Source: an uncultured Woeseiaceae bacterium
Lineage (GTDB): Bacteria > Pseudomonadota > Gammaproteobacteria > Steroidobacterales > Woeseiaceae
Assembly (NCBI GenBank): GCA_945788625.1
Contig: CALZMQ010000003.1
Location: forward strand, 1-64,000
Direction of reading: 5' to 3'
DNA: 64,000 nucleotides
The translations under genes and the position numbers were made by a program. Below are positions 51,942 to 61,122 of the stretch, one piece after another; the first letter of the stretch is position 1; each line of letters starts with the position of its first letter. The notes under the pieces are model-generated. The model worked only from the letters and a program-made list of their open reading frames with translations, was not told the origin of the DNA and did no database searches.

Positions 51942-54503
51942 ATGTCAATCGGCGATCGACCGACCAGAACCGCAGTATCCATCGCAGTGACCGCCGCTTT
52001 GGTTGGTGCCGGAAACGCGCACGCCCAGCAGCCAAAACGTCAGATCGAAGAAATCACCGTCACGGCGACCAAGGTCGAGGAATCGCTTCAGGACGTGCCA
52101 ATAGCGCTGTCGGCCTTGACGGGTGACGCTCTGCACGAGCTGGGCATCACCAATTTCTCCGACTACGTCATGCAGCTCCCGACCGTCACCGCCGGTGGTA
52201 GCGGCCCGGGCCAGAACACGATCTACATTCGAGGTGTCGCCTCGACGACGCCGAACCTGACGACCGCCGGCGTTGCGGGATTGGCGCCGAACGTTGCCTT
52301 TTACCTGGACGAGCAGCCACTGGCGCAACCGGGTCGCAACCTCGACGTCTACGCCGCCGATCTGCAGCGCATCGAGGTGCTATCGGGCCCGCAGGGCACG
52401 CTGTTCGGCGGTAGCTCGCAGGCCGGCAACGTAAGACTGATATCGAACAAACCGGACCTCGGTGATTCGTACGGCAGTATTCGCGTCGGCGCCGCCACAA
52501 TCACGGACGGCGACACCAGCGGCAATATTGAAGTCATGTTCAACCTCGCGGCCAGCGAGACCTTCGGATTGCGCGGGGTCTTCTATACGGACACCAAAGG
52601 CGGCTGGATCGATAACGTTGCCGGCACACGCGATGCCAGCCAGAGCGCGCGTTTCCGGCCCGAGGGCGCTCCACGCGCGAATGGCGTACCGGTCAGTGCC
52701 CAGCGCGCCGGATTCCAGTCGACGGCCGATCTTTCCGGTGTCAATTTTCTCGTCGCCGACAACAGCGCGCTCGTGGAGAAAGACTTCAACGAGACCACTT
52801 ATACCGGCGGTCGCATCAGCGCACGCTGGGACGTCAGCGACGCACTGCGTATCGACTTTGCCCATACGACGCAGGATATGGAGTCGGACGGTGTCTTCTT
52901 CTCCGATCCGAACGTTGGCGACCTTGCAGTCGAGCGCTTCAGCCCGGATTCGATTGATGACAAGTTCGGCAACACATCCTGGACGGCGACAGCATTGTTC
53001 GGCGAACTCGAAGTGCTCTACACCGGTGCATTTACCGATCGCGAAACCGACCAGATCGTCGATTACACCGATTACCTGTTTGTCGGCCAGTACCTGCCTT
53101 ACTACATATGCGACGGCAGCGTTACCTATCCGTCAGGCGCACCGAGCGGCACCTGCCAGGCGCCCAACCTGTTCGTTGCCAGCGGCACGGACGTCGAGGT
53201 CTTCAGCCACGAGATTCGCCTCACGACCGATCAGGCAAGCGCCTTTCGCGTGACGGCTGGCGCGTTTTTCCAGGACCTGGAACTCAAGGAGCTCAACGAC
53301 TTCACGTATCCCGGTTCTGTAAATGCAGTGGGTTTCGACGGCGTCTCGACGGGCTTTGCGCCCAATTACCCACTGACAAACATCGCGGTTACGGGTGAGA
53401 TCGGTAACGCCGCCGCCGGCTACTTCAGCGATCCGGGTCCATTCCCGGCCGACGTAATCTTCCGCAATGATGTACTTCGCACCGACGAGCAGTTCGGCAT
53501 ATTCGGCGAAGCCACCTACGACTTCAGCGACGAATTTTCCGTCACATTCGGCGCACGCTACTACGACATCGAAGTGGACTTCGAGGGCAGTGCCAACTCG
53601 TCGTTTTTCAACCTTGGAGCCACCACCGACGCACAGGCATTTGGCACCAATATCTCGGCGCAGTTTGCGCCGGACAACACCGTCGGCGCGCCGGACACGG
53701 CATCGACCGACGGCGTGATTTTCAAGCTGACCGGGTCCTGGCGGCCGAACGACGACCACATGTATTACGCAACGTTCTCCGAGGGCTTCCGTCCCGGCTT
53801 GCTGAACCGTCCGGGCGGCGCCCAGAACCCCTCCGGCACTTTCACGGTTCCGTACGATCTGGATACGGACGACGTCACGAACTTCGAAGTCGGACTCAAG
53901 TCCACCTACCTGGACAGCTCGTTCCAGTTGAATGCGGCATTGTTCTTTGTCGATATCGAAAGATTGCAGACGACCATCTTCGACCCGAGTATCACGAACC
54001 TGTTCTTCTCGGACAACGCCGCGAATGCGGAGGTCCTTGGCCTGGAAGGCGATTTCACCTGGCTGCCGGAATTTTCCCAGGGACTTACCGTGACGGGCGC
54101 ATTATCCTTGCTCGATACCGAGATCACCGACGTCCTGACGCCGACCAACGACGTCAGAAGAGGTGACGAGCTCGCGTTCGCGCCGAGTTTTCAGGGCACA
54201 TTGCGCGCGCGCTATGAATGGGATTGGGGCGCGTCGGGCCTGGTTGCGCATGTCATGCCCGGCATCAGCTGGTCGTCGGAGGCTTTCAGCGACATCATCA
54301 CGATCAACCGCGACAAGATGGATAGCTGGGTCATGGGATCAATCAGCGGCGGTGTCAGTGCCGATTCGTGGGATGCCGAGATTTACATCAATAACCTGAC
54401 CGACGAACGCGCCGAAGTCGCGCGCAATTTCGTATTCGACCGGACCGCTGTGACCTATGTGCAGCCGCTTACGGTTGGCGTGCGCGTAAACTTCCACTTC
54501 TGA
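51942..54503 (+). CDS. TonB-dependent outer-membrane receptor
   Basis: An 853-residue receptor: signal peptide (AVSIAVTAALVGAGNAHA), TonB box EEITVTATK (about residues 36-44), plug domain (DVPIALSALTGDAL, IYIRGVAS, IEVLSGPQGTLFGGSSQAG at about 140-160) and a 22-strand-type barrel ending in the aromatic terminal strand VRVNFHF. A two-Cys loop (YICDG and GTCQAP, about residues 387-405) is extracellular. Ligand unknown; divergence from the betaine/corrinoid operon raises cobalamin, a phosphonate or a quaternary amine as candidates, though the sequence is not obviously BtuB. Confidence 0.9.
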   Translation: MSIGDRPTRTAVSIAVTAALVGAGNAHAQQPKRQIEEITVTATKVEESLQDVPIALSALTGDALHELGITNFSDYVMQLPTVTAGGSGPGQNTIYIRGVASTTPNLTTAGVAGLAPNVAFYLDEQPLAQPGRNLDVYAADLQRIEVLSGPQGTLFGGSSQAGNVRLISNKPDLGDSYGSIRVGAATITDGDTSGNIEVMFNLAASETFGLRGVFYTDTKGGWIDNVAGTRDASQSARFRPEGAPRANGVPVSAQRAGFQSTADLSGVNFLVADNSALVEKDFNETTYTGGRISARWDVSDALRIDFAHTTQDMESDGVFFSDPNVGDLAVERFSPDSIDDKFGNTSWTATALFGELEVLYTGAFTDRETDQIVDYTDYLFVGQYLPYYICDGSVTYPSGAPSGTCQAPNLFVASGTDVEVFSHEIRLTTDQASAFRVTAGAFFQDLELKELNDFTYPGSVNAVGFDGVSTGFAPNYPLTNIAVTGEIGNAAAGYFSDPGPFPADVIFRNDVLRTDEQFGIFGEATYDFSDEFSVTFGARYYDIEVDFEGSANSSFFNLGATTDAQAFGTNISAQFAPDNTVGAPDTASTDGVIFKLTGSWRPNDDHMYYATFSEGFRPGLLNRPGGAQNPSGTFTVPYDLDTDDVTNFEVGLKSTYLDSSFQLNAALFFVDIERLQTTIFDPSITNLFFSDNAANAEVLGLEGDFTWLPEFSQGLTVTGALSLLDTEITDVLTPTNDVRRGDELAFAPSFQGTLRARYEWDWGASGLVAHVMPGISWSSEAFSDIITINRDKMDSWVMGSISGGVSADSWDAEIYINNLTDERAEVARNFVFDRTAVTYVQPLTVGVRVNFHF

Positions 54504-54532
54504 GCGCTCGTATAGGGTCTGACTGCCAAGGC

Positions 54533-54558
54533 ACGGCGCCCCCTGACCGGGGCGCCGT
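54533..54558 (+). terminator. Hairpin terminator after the TonB receptor gene
   Basis: ACGGCGCCCC (54533-54542) pairs perfectly with GGGGCGCCGT (54549-54558) across a six-base loop, 30 bp after the stop codon. The following tail (CTCTGATTCC) is only moderately T-rich. Confidence 0.65.
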
Positions 54559-54579
54559 CTCTGATTCCGGGACGGTAAT

Positions 54580-56583
54580 GTGCAGGCAACTCGCCAAATT
54601 GCAGATCTGAAATCCATTCAGGACTCGATTGTCGCGAAACGTTTCGACGACGCGCTTGTAGACCTGGCCGAGATGCTGCGGTCCGATCCGAGGAACGTCG
54701 AAGCCCTGTACATGAATGCGGTTTGCCTGCGTTACACATCGCAATTCGATGCGGCACTCGAGTGCCTTGACACACTCAAGGCTGTCGCGCCCGAGCACGG
54801 GCGGGCACACCAGGAAGAGGGCCATACGTACCGGGATTGGGGCCGCGCCGACAACGCGCTGCAAGCCTACGCGCGCGCATGCCGCTTCAATCCGGCACTC
54901 GAGGCGAGCTGGCGTGGACAGCTCGACATCCTGAGGCGCAAAGGCCTCGAACGGCAAGCCATACAGGTACAGGCGCAGCTCGAGCACCTGGCTAGTGTGC
55001 CGCGACCGCTCATCGGCGTTATGGATCTGATCGCACAAGGCCATCTCCTCAAAGCCGAGGAGATCTGTCGGCAGTTCCTGCAAAAAGTCCCGCATCACGT
55101 TGAAGGCATGCGTTTGTTGGCGATCATCGGCCTGCGCCTCGGCGTGCTCGACGACGCAGAGTTCTTGCTCGAGAGCGCGGCGAAACTCGAGCCGGACAAT
55201 AACCAGGTACGCATCGATTACATCCAGGCACTCAGAAAACGCCAGAAATTCGAGCAGGCACTGGATCAGGCACGCCACCTTCTCGAGACGTCGCCTGAGA
55301 ATGTGCAGTTCAAGTCCCTGTTTGCCGTTGAGAGCATGCAAACCGGTGACTACGAGACCGCCATTCGGGTATTCGACGAAATATTGAAAGAGATTCCCGG
55401 CGACCCGGTAACGCTGACGTCGAAGGGGCACGCTTACAAGACCTGTGGCCAATACGAGTCCGCCGTCAGTGCCTACCGCGACGCTCTGGCCGGCCATCCG
55501 CAGTATGGCGAAGCGCATTACTCGCTGGCGAATCTGAAGGTCTACACTTTCAGTGACGAAGAAATCCGCAAGATGCAAGTTCAGGAGAGTGACCGGAACC
55601 TGGCGTTCACGGATCGTATCTATCTCTGTTTTGCGCTCGGCAAAGCCTACGAAGACACGGGTGATTTTGCTACGTCGTTTGAATATTACCGGCGCGGCAA
55701 CCAGCTCAAGAAATCGCAAAGCCGTTACACCGCTGAGCAGATGTCCAGGGAATTACTGGCACAGCGCGAGGTATGCAATGCCGCATTGTTCGAGCGCAGA
55801 TCTGGCGCAGGTCACGGCGCTCCGGATCCGATTTTCATTGTCGGCTTGCCGCGTGCCGGGTCGACGCTGCTGGAACAGATTCTTTCCTCCCACTCGCAGG
55901 TCGACGGCACGATGGAACTGCCCAACATCCTGTCACTGTCGCAACGCCTCCGGCGTCGCGGCCGTCAATCAACAGCAAGCGGGTATCCTCAGATATTGGC
56001 GGAGCTGTCCCCCGAGGAACTCGAGTCATTTGGCCAACAGTTCATCGCCGATACACGGATTCACAGAGAGGCTGCGCCCTTCTTTATCGACAAGATGCCG
56101 AATAATTTTCGGCATATCGGCTTGATCCACCTGATATTGCCCAATGCCAGGGTGATTGACGCGCGCAGACACCCGATGGCGTGCTGTTTCAGTGGCTTCA
56201 AGCAGCTGTTCGCCGAAGGGCAGGAGTTTACCTACGACCTCGACGACGTCGGTCGATACTATCGGGACTACGTACGACTCATGGACCACTGGGACGAGGT
56301 TTTGCCGGGCAAGGTGTTGCGCGTGCATTATGAGGACGTTGTTGCGGAACTCGAACCTCAAGTGCAACGGCTGCTCGATTTCTGCGAATTGCCGTTCGAA
56401 CAGGCCTGTGTGGACTATTACAAGACGGAACGCGCAGTGCGTACCCCGAGCTCCGAGCAGGTGCGAAAGCCGATTTTCAAGGCCGGGCTCGAACAGTGGC
56501 GTAATTTCGAACCCTACCTGGGCCCGCTAAAGACGGCATTGGGCCCGGTACTGGACCGGTATCCAGTCGCCAGATCACAATAA
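54580..56583 (+). CDS. TPR-containing sulfotransferase-family protein
   Basis: A 667-residue two-domain protein. About ten TPR-like repeats occupy residues 1-370 (for example ALVDLAEMLRSDPRNVEALY and AIRVFDEILKEIPGDPVTL). A C-terminal sulfotransferase domain follows with the 5'-PSB loop PIFIVGLPRAGSTLLEQIL (about 416-434), FFIDKMPNNFRHIGL and the 3'-PB element RVIDARRHPMACCFSGF. It should transfer sulfate from PAPS to an unknown acceptor, possibly a protein held by the TPR part. The start is GTG 54580. The BCCT gene begins 10 bp after its stop. Confidence 0.85.
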   Translation: MQATRQIADLKSIQDSIVAKRFDDALVDLAEMLRSDPRNVEALYMNAVCLRYTSQFDAALECLDTLKAVAPEHGRAHQEEGHTYRDWGRADNALQAYARACRFNPALEASWRGQLDILRRKGLERQAIQVQAQLEHLASVPRPLIGVMDLIAQGHLLKAEEICRQFLQKVPHHVEGMRLLAIIGLRLGVLDDAEFLLESAAKLEPDNNQVRIDYIQALRKRQKFEQALDQARHLLETSPENVQFKSLFAVESMQTGDYETAIRVFDEILKEIPGDPVTLTSKGHAYKTCGQYESAVSAYRDALAGHPQYGEAHYSLANLKVYTFSDEEIRKMQVQESDRNLAFTDRIYLCFALGKAYEDTGDFATSFEYYRRGNQLKKSQSRYTAEQMSRELLAQREVCNAALFERRSGAGHGAPDPIFIVGLPRAGSTLLEQILSSHSQVDGTMELPNILSLSQRLRRRGRQSTASGYPQILAELSPEELESFGQQFIADTRIHREAAPFFIDKMPNNFRHIGLIHLILPNARVIDARRHPMACCFSGFKQLFAEGQEFTYDLDDVGRYYRDYVRLMDHWDEVLPGKVLRVHYEDVVAELEPQVQRLLDFCELPFEQACVDYYKTERAVRTPSSEQVRKPIFKAGLEQWRNFEPYLGPLKTALGPVLDRYPVARSQ

Positions 56584-56593
56584 GGAATCAAAC

Positions 56594-58159
56594 TTGACTG
56601 ACGAACAGAAATCCGCGCCCGACCCGCAGGACAACGAGCACAAGGTTGGCGAACAGAATATCCAGGTCTTCGGACTGGATATTCACAATCCGGTTTTTGT
56701 CGTTTCAGCCTTGCTTGTCATTGTGTTCGTTTTTGCCACACTGCTGTTTCTCGACCAGGCGGCCAGCGTATTCACCGATATGCGCGTCTGGGTGACAACG
56801 ACGTTCGACTGGTTCTTCGTCATTTCAGCCAACATTATCGTTCTCTTTTGTTTCGCGATTGCTTTCTCCAGCCTCGGCCGGATCCGCCTGGGCGGCCCGG
56901 ACGCAAAGCCGCGCTACGGTTACCCCGGCTGGTTGGCAATGCTGTTCGCGGCGGGCGTCGGTATCGGACTGATGTTTTTTGGCGTCCTGGAACCTGTCAC
57001 GCACACCTTGAACCCGCCAATCGGCATCGATCCGGCCGATACGGCCGCGGCGCGCGCTGTCGGCATGTCCGCGGCGATCAATCACTGGGGGCTGCACGCA
57101 TGGGCGATATACGGCGTTGTCGGGCTATCGTTGGCATTCTTTTGTTTTAACCGCGGCATGCCGCTGACGCTGCGCTCGGCGTTTTATCCGTTGATCGGCG
57201 ATCGTGTATGGGGAGGCTTCGGCCACTTTATCGACGTTACGGCCGTGCTTGCGACCCTGTTTGGCCTGGCAGTGTCACTTGGTTTCGGCGCTGAGCAAAT
57301 CGCAGGCGGCCTCAACTACCTGTTCGATATCCCCAACCATAATCTGACAAAGGTCCTTTTGATCATAGCGATCATCAGTATTGCCCTCGTATCTGTCGTG
57401 GCCGGCCTCGACAAGGGCGTCAAGCGACTGAGTGAAATCAACATGGTAATGGCAGCAATGCTGCTGCTGTTTGTGCTCATCGCAGGCCCCACGCTGGTCA
57501 TTGTGGCAACGATGGGCAACGCCGTTGTCGATTATTTTTATTACCTGCCGGGCTTGAGTAACTGGATCGGCCGGGAAGACACCGATTTCCTGCACGGCTG
57601 GACTACGTTTTACTGGGCATGGTGGATATCCTGGTCGCCTTTTGTCGGCATGTTCATCGCCCGTGTCAGCTACGGCCGGACCGTGCGTGAATTCATTACC
57701 TGGGTGCTGGTTATTCCGACAATTATCGGCATCGTCTGGATGTCGACTTTCGGTGGCACCGCGCTCGAACAACTGTTCGCCGACGGATATCGAGGTGTTG
57801 CCGATTCCGTACCGGAACTCGCGTTGTTCAAGATGCTCGAACAACTTCCCTTTACCGAAGTGGTCTCGACAATAAGCGTATTTCTGATTGCGATTTTTTT
57901 CGTAACGTCAGCGGACTCCGGCTCGCTCGTCATGGATATCATTACGGCCGGTGGCAAAATGGACGCGCCGGTGCAGCAACGCGTTTTCTGGTGCCTGTTG
58001 GCTGGTATCGTGGCGATAGCCCTGATGCTGGGAGGCGGCATGGCGTCGCTCCAGGCATTGACAATTTCGATTGGCCTGCCGTTCGGGGTCGTGCTTTTGA
58101 TCATGTGTGTCGGCCTGATCAAGGGGCTGCGGGCGGAGCCGGATCGTGGCAAGCGGTAG
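56594..58159 (+). CDS. BCCT-family betaine/carnitine/choline transporter
   Basis: A 521-residue 12-helix secondary transporter with the BCCT signature in the substrate box TTFYWAWWISWSPFVGMFIAR (aromatic Trp residues that bind trimethylammonium), plus INHWGLHAWAIY, GYPGWLAMLFAAGVGIGLMFFG and FFVTSADSGSLVMD. Start is TTG 56594. It probably imports glycine betaine or a related quaternary amine, which fits the catabolic operon upstream, although it is transcribed in the opposite direction and follows a sulfotransferase gene by 10 bp. Confidence 0.92.
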   Translation: MTDEQKSAPDPQDNEHKVGEQNIQVFGLDIHNPVFVVSALLVIVFVFATLLFLDQAASVFTDMRVWVTTTFDWFFVISANIIVLFCFAIAFSSLGRIRLGGPDAKPRYGYPGWLAMLFAAGVGIGLMFFGVLEPVTHTLNPPIGIDPADTAAARAVGMSAAINHWGLHAWAIYGVVGLSLAFFCFNRGMPLTLRSAFYPLIGDRVWGGFGHFIDVTAVLATLFGLAVSLGFGAEQIAGGLNYLFDIPNHNLTKVLLIIAIISIALVSVVAGLDKGVKRLSEINMVMAAMLLLFVLIAGPTLVIVATMGNAVVDYFYYLPGLSNWIGREDTDFLHGWTTFYWAWWISWSPFVGMFIARVSYGRTVREFITWVLVIPTIIGIVWMSTFGGTALEQLFADGYRGVADSVPELALFKMLEQLPFTEVVSTISVFLIAIFFVTSADSGSLVMDIITAGGKMDAPVQQRVFWCLLAGIVAIALMLGGGMASLQALTISIGLPFGVVLLIMCVGLIKGLRAEPDRGKR

Positions 58160-58320
58160 ACAGCCAGGTATCTCGAAGCGGACTGATCGCCGGCCGTAAG
58201 AGAAAACTTTTCACGCCCGGACTATCTTGAGTCACGGCATGCGATGCCGGTTCGGCACGCAAGGCGAGCACAGATAGGAAAGGGAATCCGTTTCGACTCT
58301 TGTCCCGCTGTTTCCACAAA

Positions 58321-59301
58321 TCACGTGGTCTTGAACTGGAACCACTGGCCGTAGCCTGAACTCGCGTACACGAGGAGGAACGTAGAATGGCTCTGCGTGG
58401 ACCACCTGGAGACGATGTCACCGTCGCGAAGACGGACCGACCAGATGTATCGGGTATCCGCCTTGAGATGCGTATCCGATTGCCAGCGCGGTTCCTTCAG
58501 GCCCTCTTCGTACGCAACGACACGGCCCTTCATATACGAAGGCATCAATGCGCCACCAACGGTGTAGGCCGCTGCCTCGTACAGAACCAGATCGTAGCTT
58601 ACGTCTTGCCGCGCGCATGCCTTCCAGCGAAATTCCGGCCTTAGAGTATCTGCCATCGGGAAACCGGACTGTGACACGTCTGGCGATATCGGTGTAACGC
58701 CGCGGAAGCGCTTGTCACATTCGATTCTCCAGTCAGCGTGGCACTGACCGCGAATCGCAGAGAAATTTCCCAACGCCTGTGGCGCCTGTATCATCTGTCT
58801 GATCGCTGTGCCCCGCCGCGACGGGAACTTCGTATCGTATGACCGGGAAACCTGATCGAACTTGTCCGCGAATTGCGGAACCAGAAAAACAGCGTTGCCA
58901 TGAAACTCGATCGTCCCGAGGTAAACATCCGGTCCAGTCTCCGGCACACTGAATCTTACCCCAATGTACCCTGTTCGTTGCGCTTGAAGGTCTTGCCAGT
59001 GGTACCCGAGCAATGTGTACTCTCCCGGAGGGAGCGACCAATAAAACTGCCCGTCTTTGGCTAGCTTGTAAGTCGTGGCCTCATTCGAGTCAGGCGGCAA
59101 AATGGCGAGATAAAAATAGTTACTACCGGTGAATTTGATGCCCCACTTTTCCTGTTCTCCGTCCTCGTAAACCTCGACACTGCCGAAGACGACGCGATCA
59201 CCAGCGGCGATCTGCTCGACGTCCTTCATGGTTGGCGGTACGGCGCAACCCCAGATAAACAGCAGCAGCGCGGAAAGCGCTGTGTAAAATGACCTTTTCA
59301 T
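58321..59301 (-). CDS. Lipoprotein of unknown function
   Basis: The 326-residue product has a lipoprotein signal (LLLFIWGC, Cys19). An N-terminal beta domain (about 35-150) has the DGQFYWSLPPGEYTLLGY and GYIGVRFSVPE motifs, resembling carboxypeptidase-regulatory or DUF2846-like folds. A C-terminal fibronectin-like part follows (LRPEFRWKAC, YDLVLYEAA, YIWSVRLRDG). The start is secured by AGGAGGAG just upstream. It is convergent with the BCCT gene and has no operon partner. Confidence 0.7.
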   Translation of the reverse strand: MKRSFYTALSALLLFIWGCAVPPTMKDVEQIAAGDRVVFGSVEVYEDGEQEKWGIKFTGSNYFYLAILPPDSNEATTYKLAKDGQFYWSLPPGEYTLLGYHWQDLQAQRTGYIGVRFSVPETGPDVYLGTIEFHGNAVFLVPQFADKFDQVSRSYDTKFPSRRGTAIRQMIQAPQALGNFSAIRGQCHADWRIECDKRFRGVTPISPDVSQSGFPMADTLRPEFRWKACARQDVSYDLVLYEAAAYTVGGALMPSYMKGRVVAYEEGLKEPRWQSDTHLKADTRYIWSVRLRDGDIVSRWSTQSHSTFLLVYASSGYGQWFQFKTT

Positions 59302-59591
59302 GACTCCTCCTGTGCGAATGGATCTTGTATTCGCAACCGGCGGCAGCCCGGCTATCTTGGGTCCTTCGTGGCGGGAAAGTCGCGGAGGAGGCGAGGACCC
59401 GTGGCTTTGCGTCTCAGGCTTTTACATGATTTGCCTTTGTCGCCACAGGCATTTTCGCATTTGACCGGTCTTCGTCAATTCTGGGTTTTACTTAGCGCGC
59501 AAAGCGCAGAGTGCACCTGCTTGCGTGTGCGAGATAGCCATGGACTCTCGGAATCAATGCCACCACCGATGCGCTACACACACAGTCGGTC
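59302..59591. other. Gap between the lipoprotein gene and the KamA-like gene
   Basis: A 290-bp stretch downstream of the KamA-like stop and upstream of the lipoprotein start. It should contain the lipoprotein promoter. No gene, RNA element or clear terminator was recognised. Confidence 0.4.
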
Positions 59592-61046
59592 TCAGCTACC
59601 GACCGCCACGTCTGCGACATCCTCGATTTCGACGAGCTTCTTGTCGACTCGTGTGTAGTCGTACAGGCCCGCCTCGTCAAAGATGACACGATCTTCGTAG
59701 TCGTCAAACCAGATGGCATCCGGGTTGCGTCCGACAATGCAGACCTTGCCGCGATCCGGGGCATCCAGTGCGCTGCGCAGGTTCTTGAAGATCAGCACAC
59801 CGTTCTCCGTACCCGGAACCCCGGGGACCGGCTCGCTGGTCACTGCAGACACCTCGGTCTTGCCCTTGTAGTGCGTGATCGACAGGCGCGCATGTGTCTC
59901 GACCCCGGACAATCCCTTCTGGGATTCGTTGAGGATTCGCCACGCAGTTTCGATCGGCACGTTAAAGGCGCGATACGCCACGATATCCCGGCCGCAGAAG
60001 AAGTAGTGGTTGCCGACGCCGGATCGGTAGAGCGCCCGTTGCATAACCCGCAATGCATCCGAATCGTCGTTGATGCCCTTGATGATCGGCGCCTGGTTTT
60101 CGACGTGAATCCAGCCGCGAGCGGTGACTCCCTCCATCGCCCGGCGAGTGTCGTCGTGCCACTTGAGCGAGCCGTTGGGGTTCGTCAAATAAGCGCCGTC
60201 GTCATCCTTCTGCAGGAACTCGTCCGGGTGGTTGAAATGGATCATGAGACGAAAACCCACATCCGGGTAGGCCTCGTGAAAATTGTCCATCATCGTCAGG
60301 AAAGCGCCGTCGAAGCGCTTCGGGTAAAACGACATCTCCTTGGTGCCGAGCCGGATGGATTCGATACCGGCTTCCGCCAGCGCAGATAGCCACGCACCGA
60401 TCTTGCGGTTCGATAACACCATGGGGTCACCGCCGGACAACAGGATTTCGCGAAGCTTTTCGCGGCCGGTATCCGGGTGCCGACCATCGTTTGCAACCAC
60501 GATTTTGTTGTGTTCGCGAATGTAGTCGGTGACATCCTTGATGTTCGCCAGCCCTTTCTTCGCCACGGTGCCGTCCTGGCGCTCGACTTCCTTCTGGCCG
60601 ATCAGCTCTTCGCGATAGCAAAACCGGCAATGGGCCGAGCAGGTAGAGACTGCGTACAACAGGCCCATTTCGTATTTGTGCAGCAGCCCTTCGACGGGCG
60701 CAAAGTCCATCTGGTAGCCGGGGTCCTCGGAGCCTGCCAGGTTGAGCGTTTCGTCCGGGTTGGCCTTGACGATTCTCTGCAGCGGCATGCTGTTTTGAGC
60801 CATTTCGAAGAAGTGACGCGTCATCTTGACCGGCATGCGCGACTCGACATCCCGCTCGGAACCTTTCAATTCGGCCAGTGCCGCGAGTTCGTCGGCGGAA
60901 TAGAACTGCTTGATATCGGCCGGCGCCTTGTCCCTGAAAAACGGGGTCAGCCCATTGATGATGTCCCGCTCGTATTTCTGGTTCTCGATGGTGCCCTGGA
61001 AGGCCTTTTCCCTCTCCGTCGGCACGTACTTGTCCTGGATCGCCAC
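59592..61046 (-). CDS. KamA-family radical SAM protein, atypical
   Basis: A 484-residue radical SAM protein of the lysine 2,3-aminomutase group. The cluster motif is Cys136-x3-Cys140-x2-Cys143 (STCSAHCRFCYRE), followed by ILLSGGDPMVLS and GWIHVENQAPII. Classical aminomutases carry a PGGGGK motif with the PLP lysine in the C-terminal part. Here the corresponding region reads SGVETHARLSITHYKGKTE and no such motif is seen, so the reaction may differ. An extra C-terminal domain of about 90 residues is present. It is divergent from an RpiR-type regulator with a shared 76-bp promoter region. Confidence 0.82.
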   Translation of the reverse strand: MAIQDKYVPTEREKAFQGTIENQKYERDIINGLTPFFRDKAPADIKQFYSADELAALAELKGSERDVESRMPVKMTRHFFEMAQNSMPLQRIVKANPDETLNLAGSEDPGYQMDFAPVEGLLHKYEMGLLYAVSTCSAHCRFCYREELIGQKEVERQDGTVAKKGLANIKDVTDYIREHNKIVVANDGRHPDTGREKLREILLSGGDPMVLSNRKIGAWLSALAEAGIESIRLGTKEMSFYPKRFDGAFLTMMDNFHEAYPDVGFRLMIHFNHPDEFLQKDDDGAYLTNPNGSLKWHDDTRRAMEGVTARGWIHVENQAPIIKGINDDSDALRVMQRALYRSGVGNHYFFCGRDIVAYRAFNVPIETAWRILNESQKGLSGVETHARLSITHYKGKTEVSAVTSEPVPGVPGTENGVLIFKNLRSALDAPDRGKVCIVGRNPDAIWFDDYEDRVIFDEAGLYDYTRVDKKLVEIEDVADVAVGS

Positions 61047-61082
61047 GTCACACCTCTTGGTTCATGCGCTCTTGGGTACTAA

Positions 61083-61120
61083 TGTAACACATTGTACTAT
61101 CAATATGTGGTATTGTAACA
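61083..61120. promoter_or_regulatory. Repeated TGTAACA sites between the KamA-like gene and the RpiR regulator
   Basis: TGTAACA occurs at 61083-61089 and again at 61114-61120, 31 bp apart (about three helical turns), with an AT-rich core between (TTGTACTATCAATATG). The region is markedly AT-rich against its surroundings and is the only intergenic space for both divergent genes, so it is a likely operator for the regulator. Confidence 0.5.
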
Positions 61121-61122
61121 AG

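Noticed and set aside
51431..51982. Minus-strand frame running from the TonB gene start into the MttB-like gene
   Set aside because: No family resemblance and it overlaps two real genes; the central part is the divergent control region.
59592..61046. Lysine fermentation locus
   Set aside because: Only a KamA-like protein without the PLP motif is present; kamD, kamE, kdd, kce and kal are missing, and the CoA-transferase matches PcaIJ rather than AtoDA.
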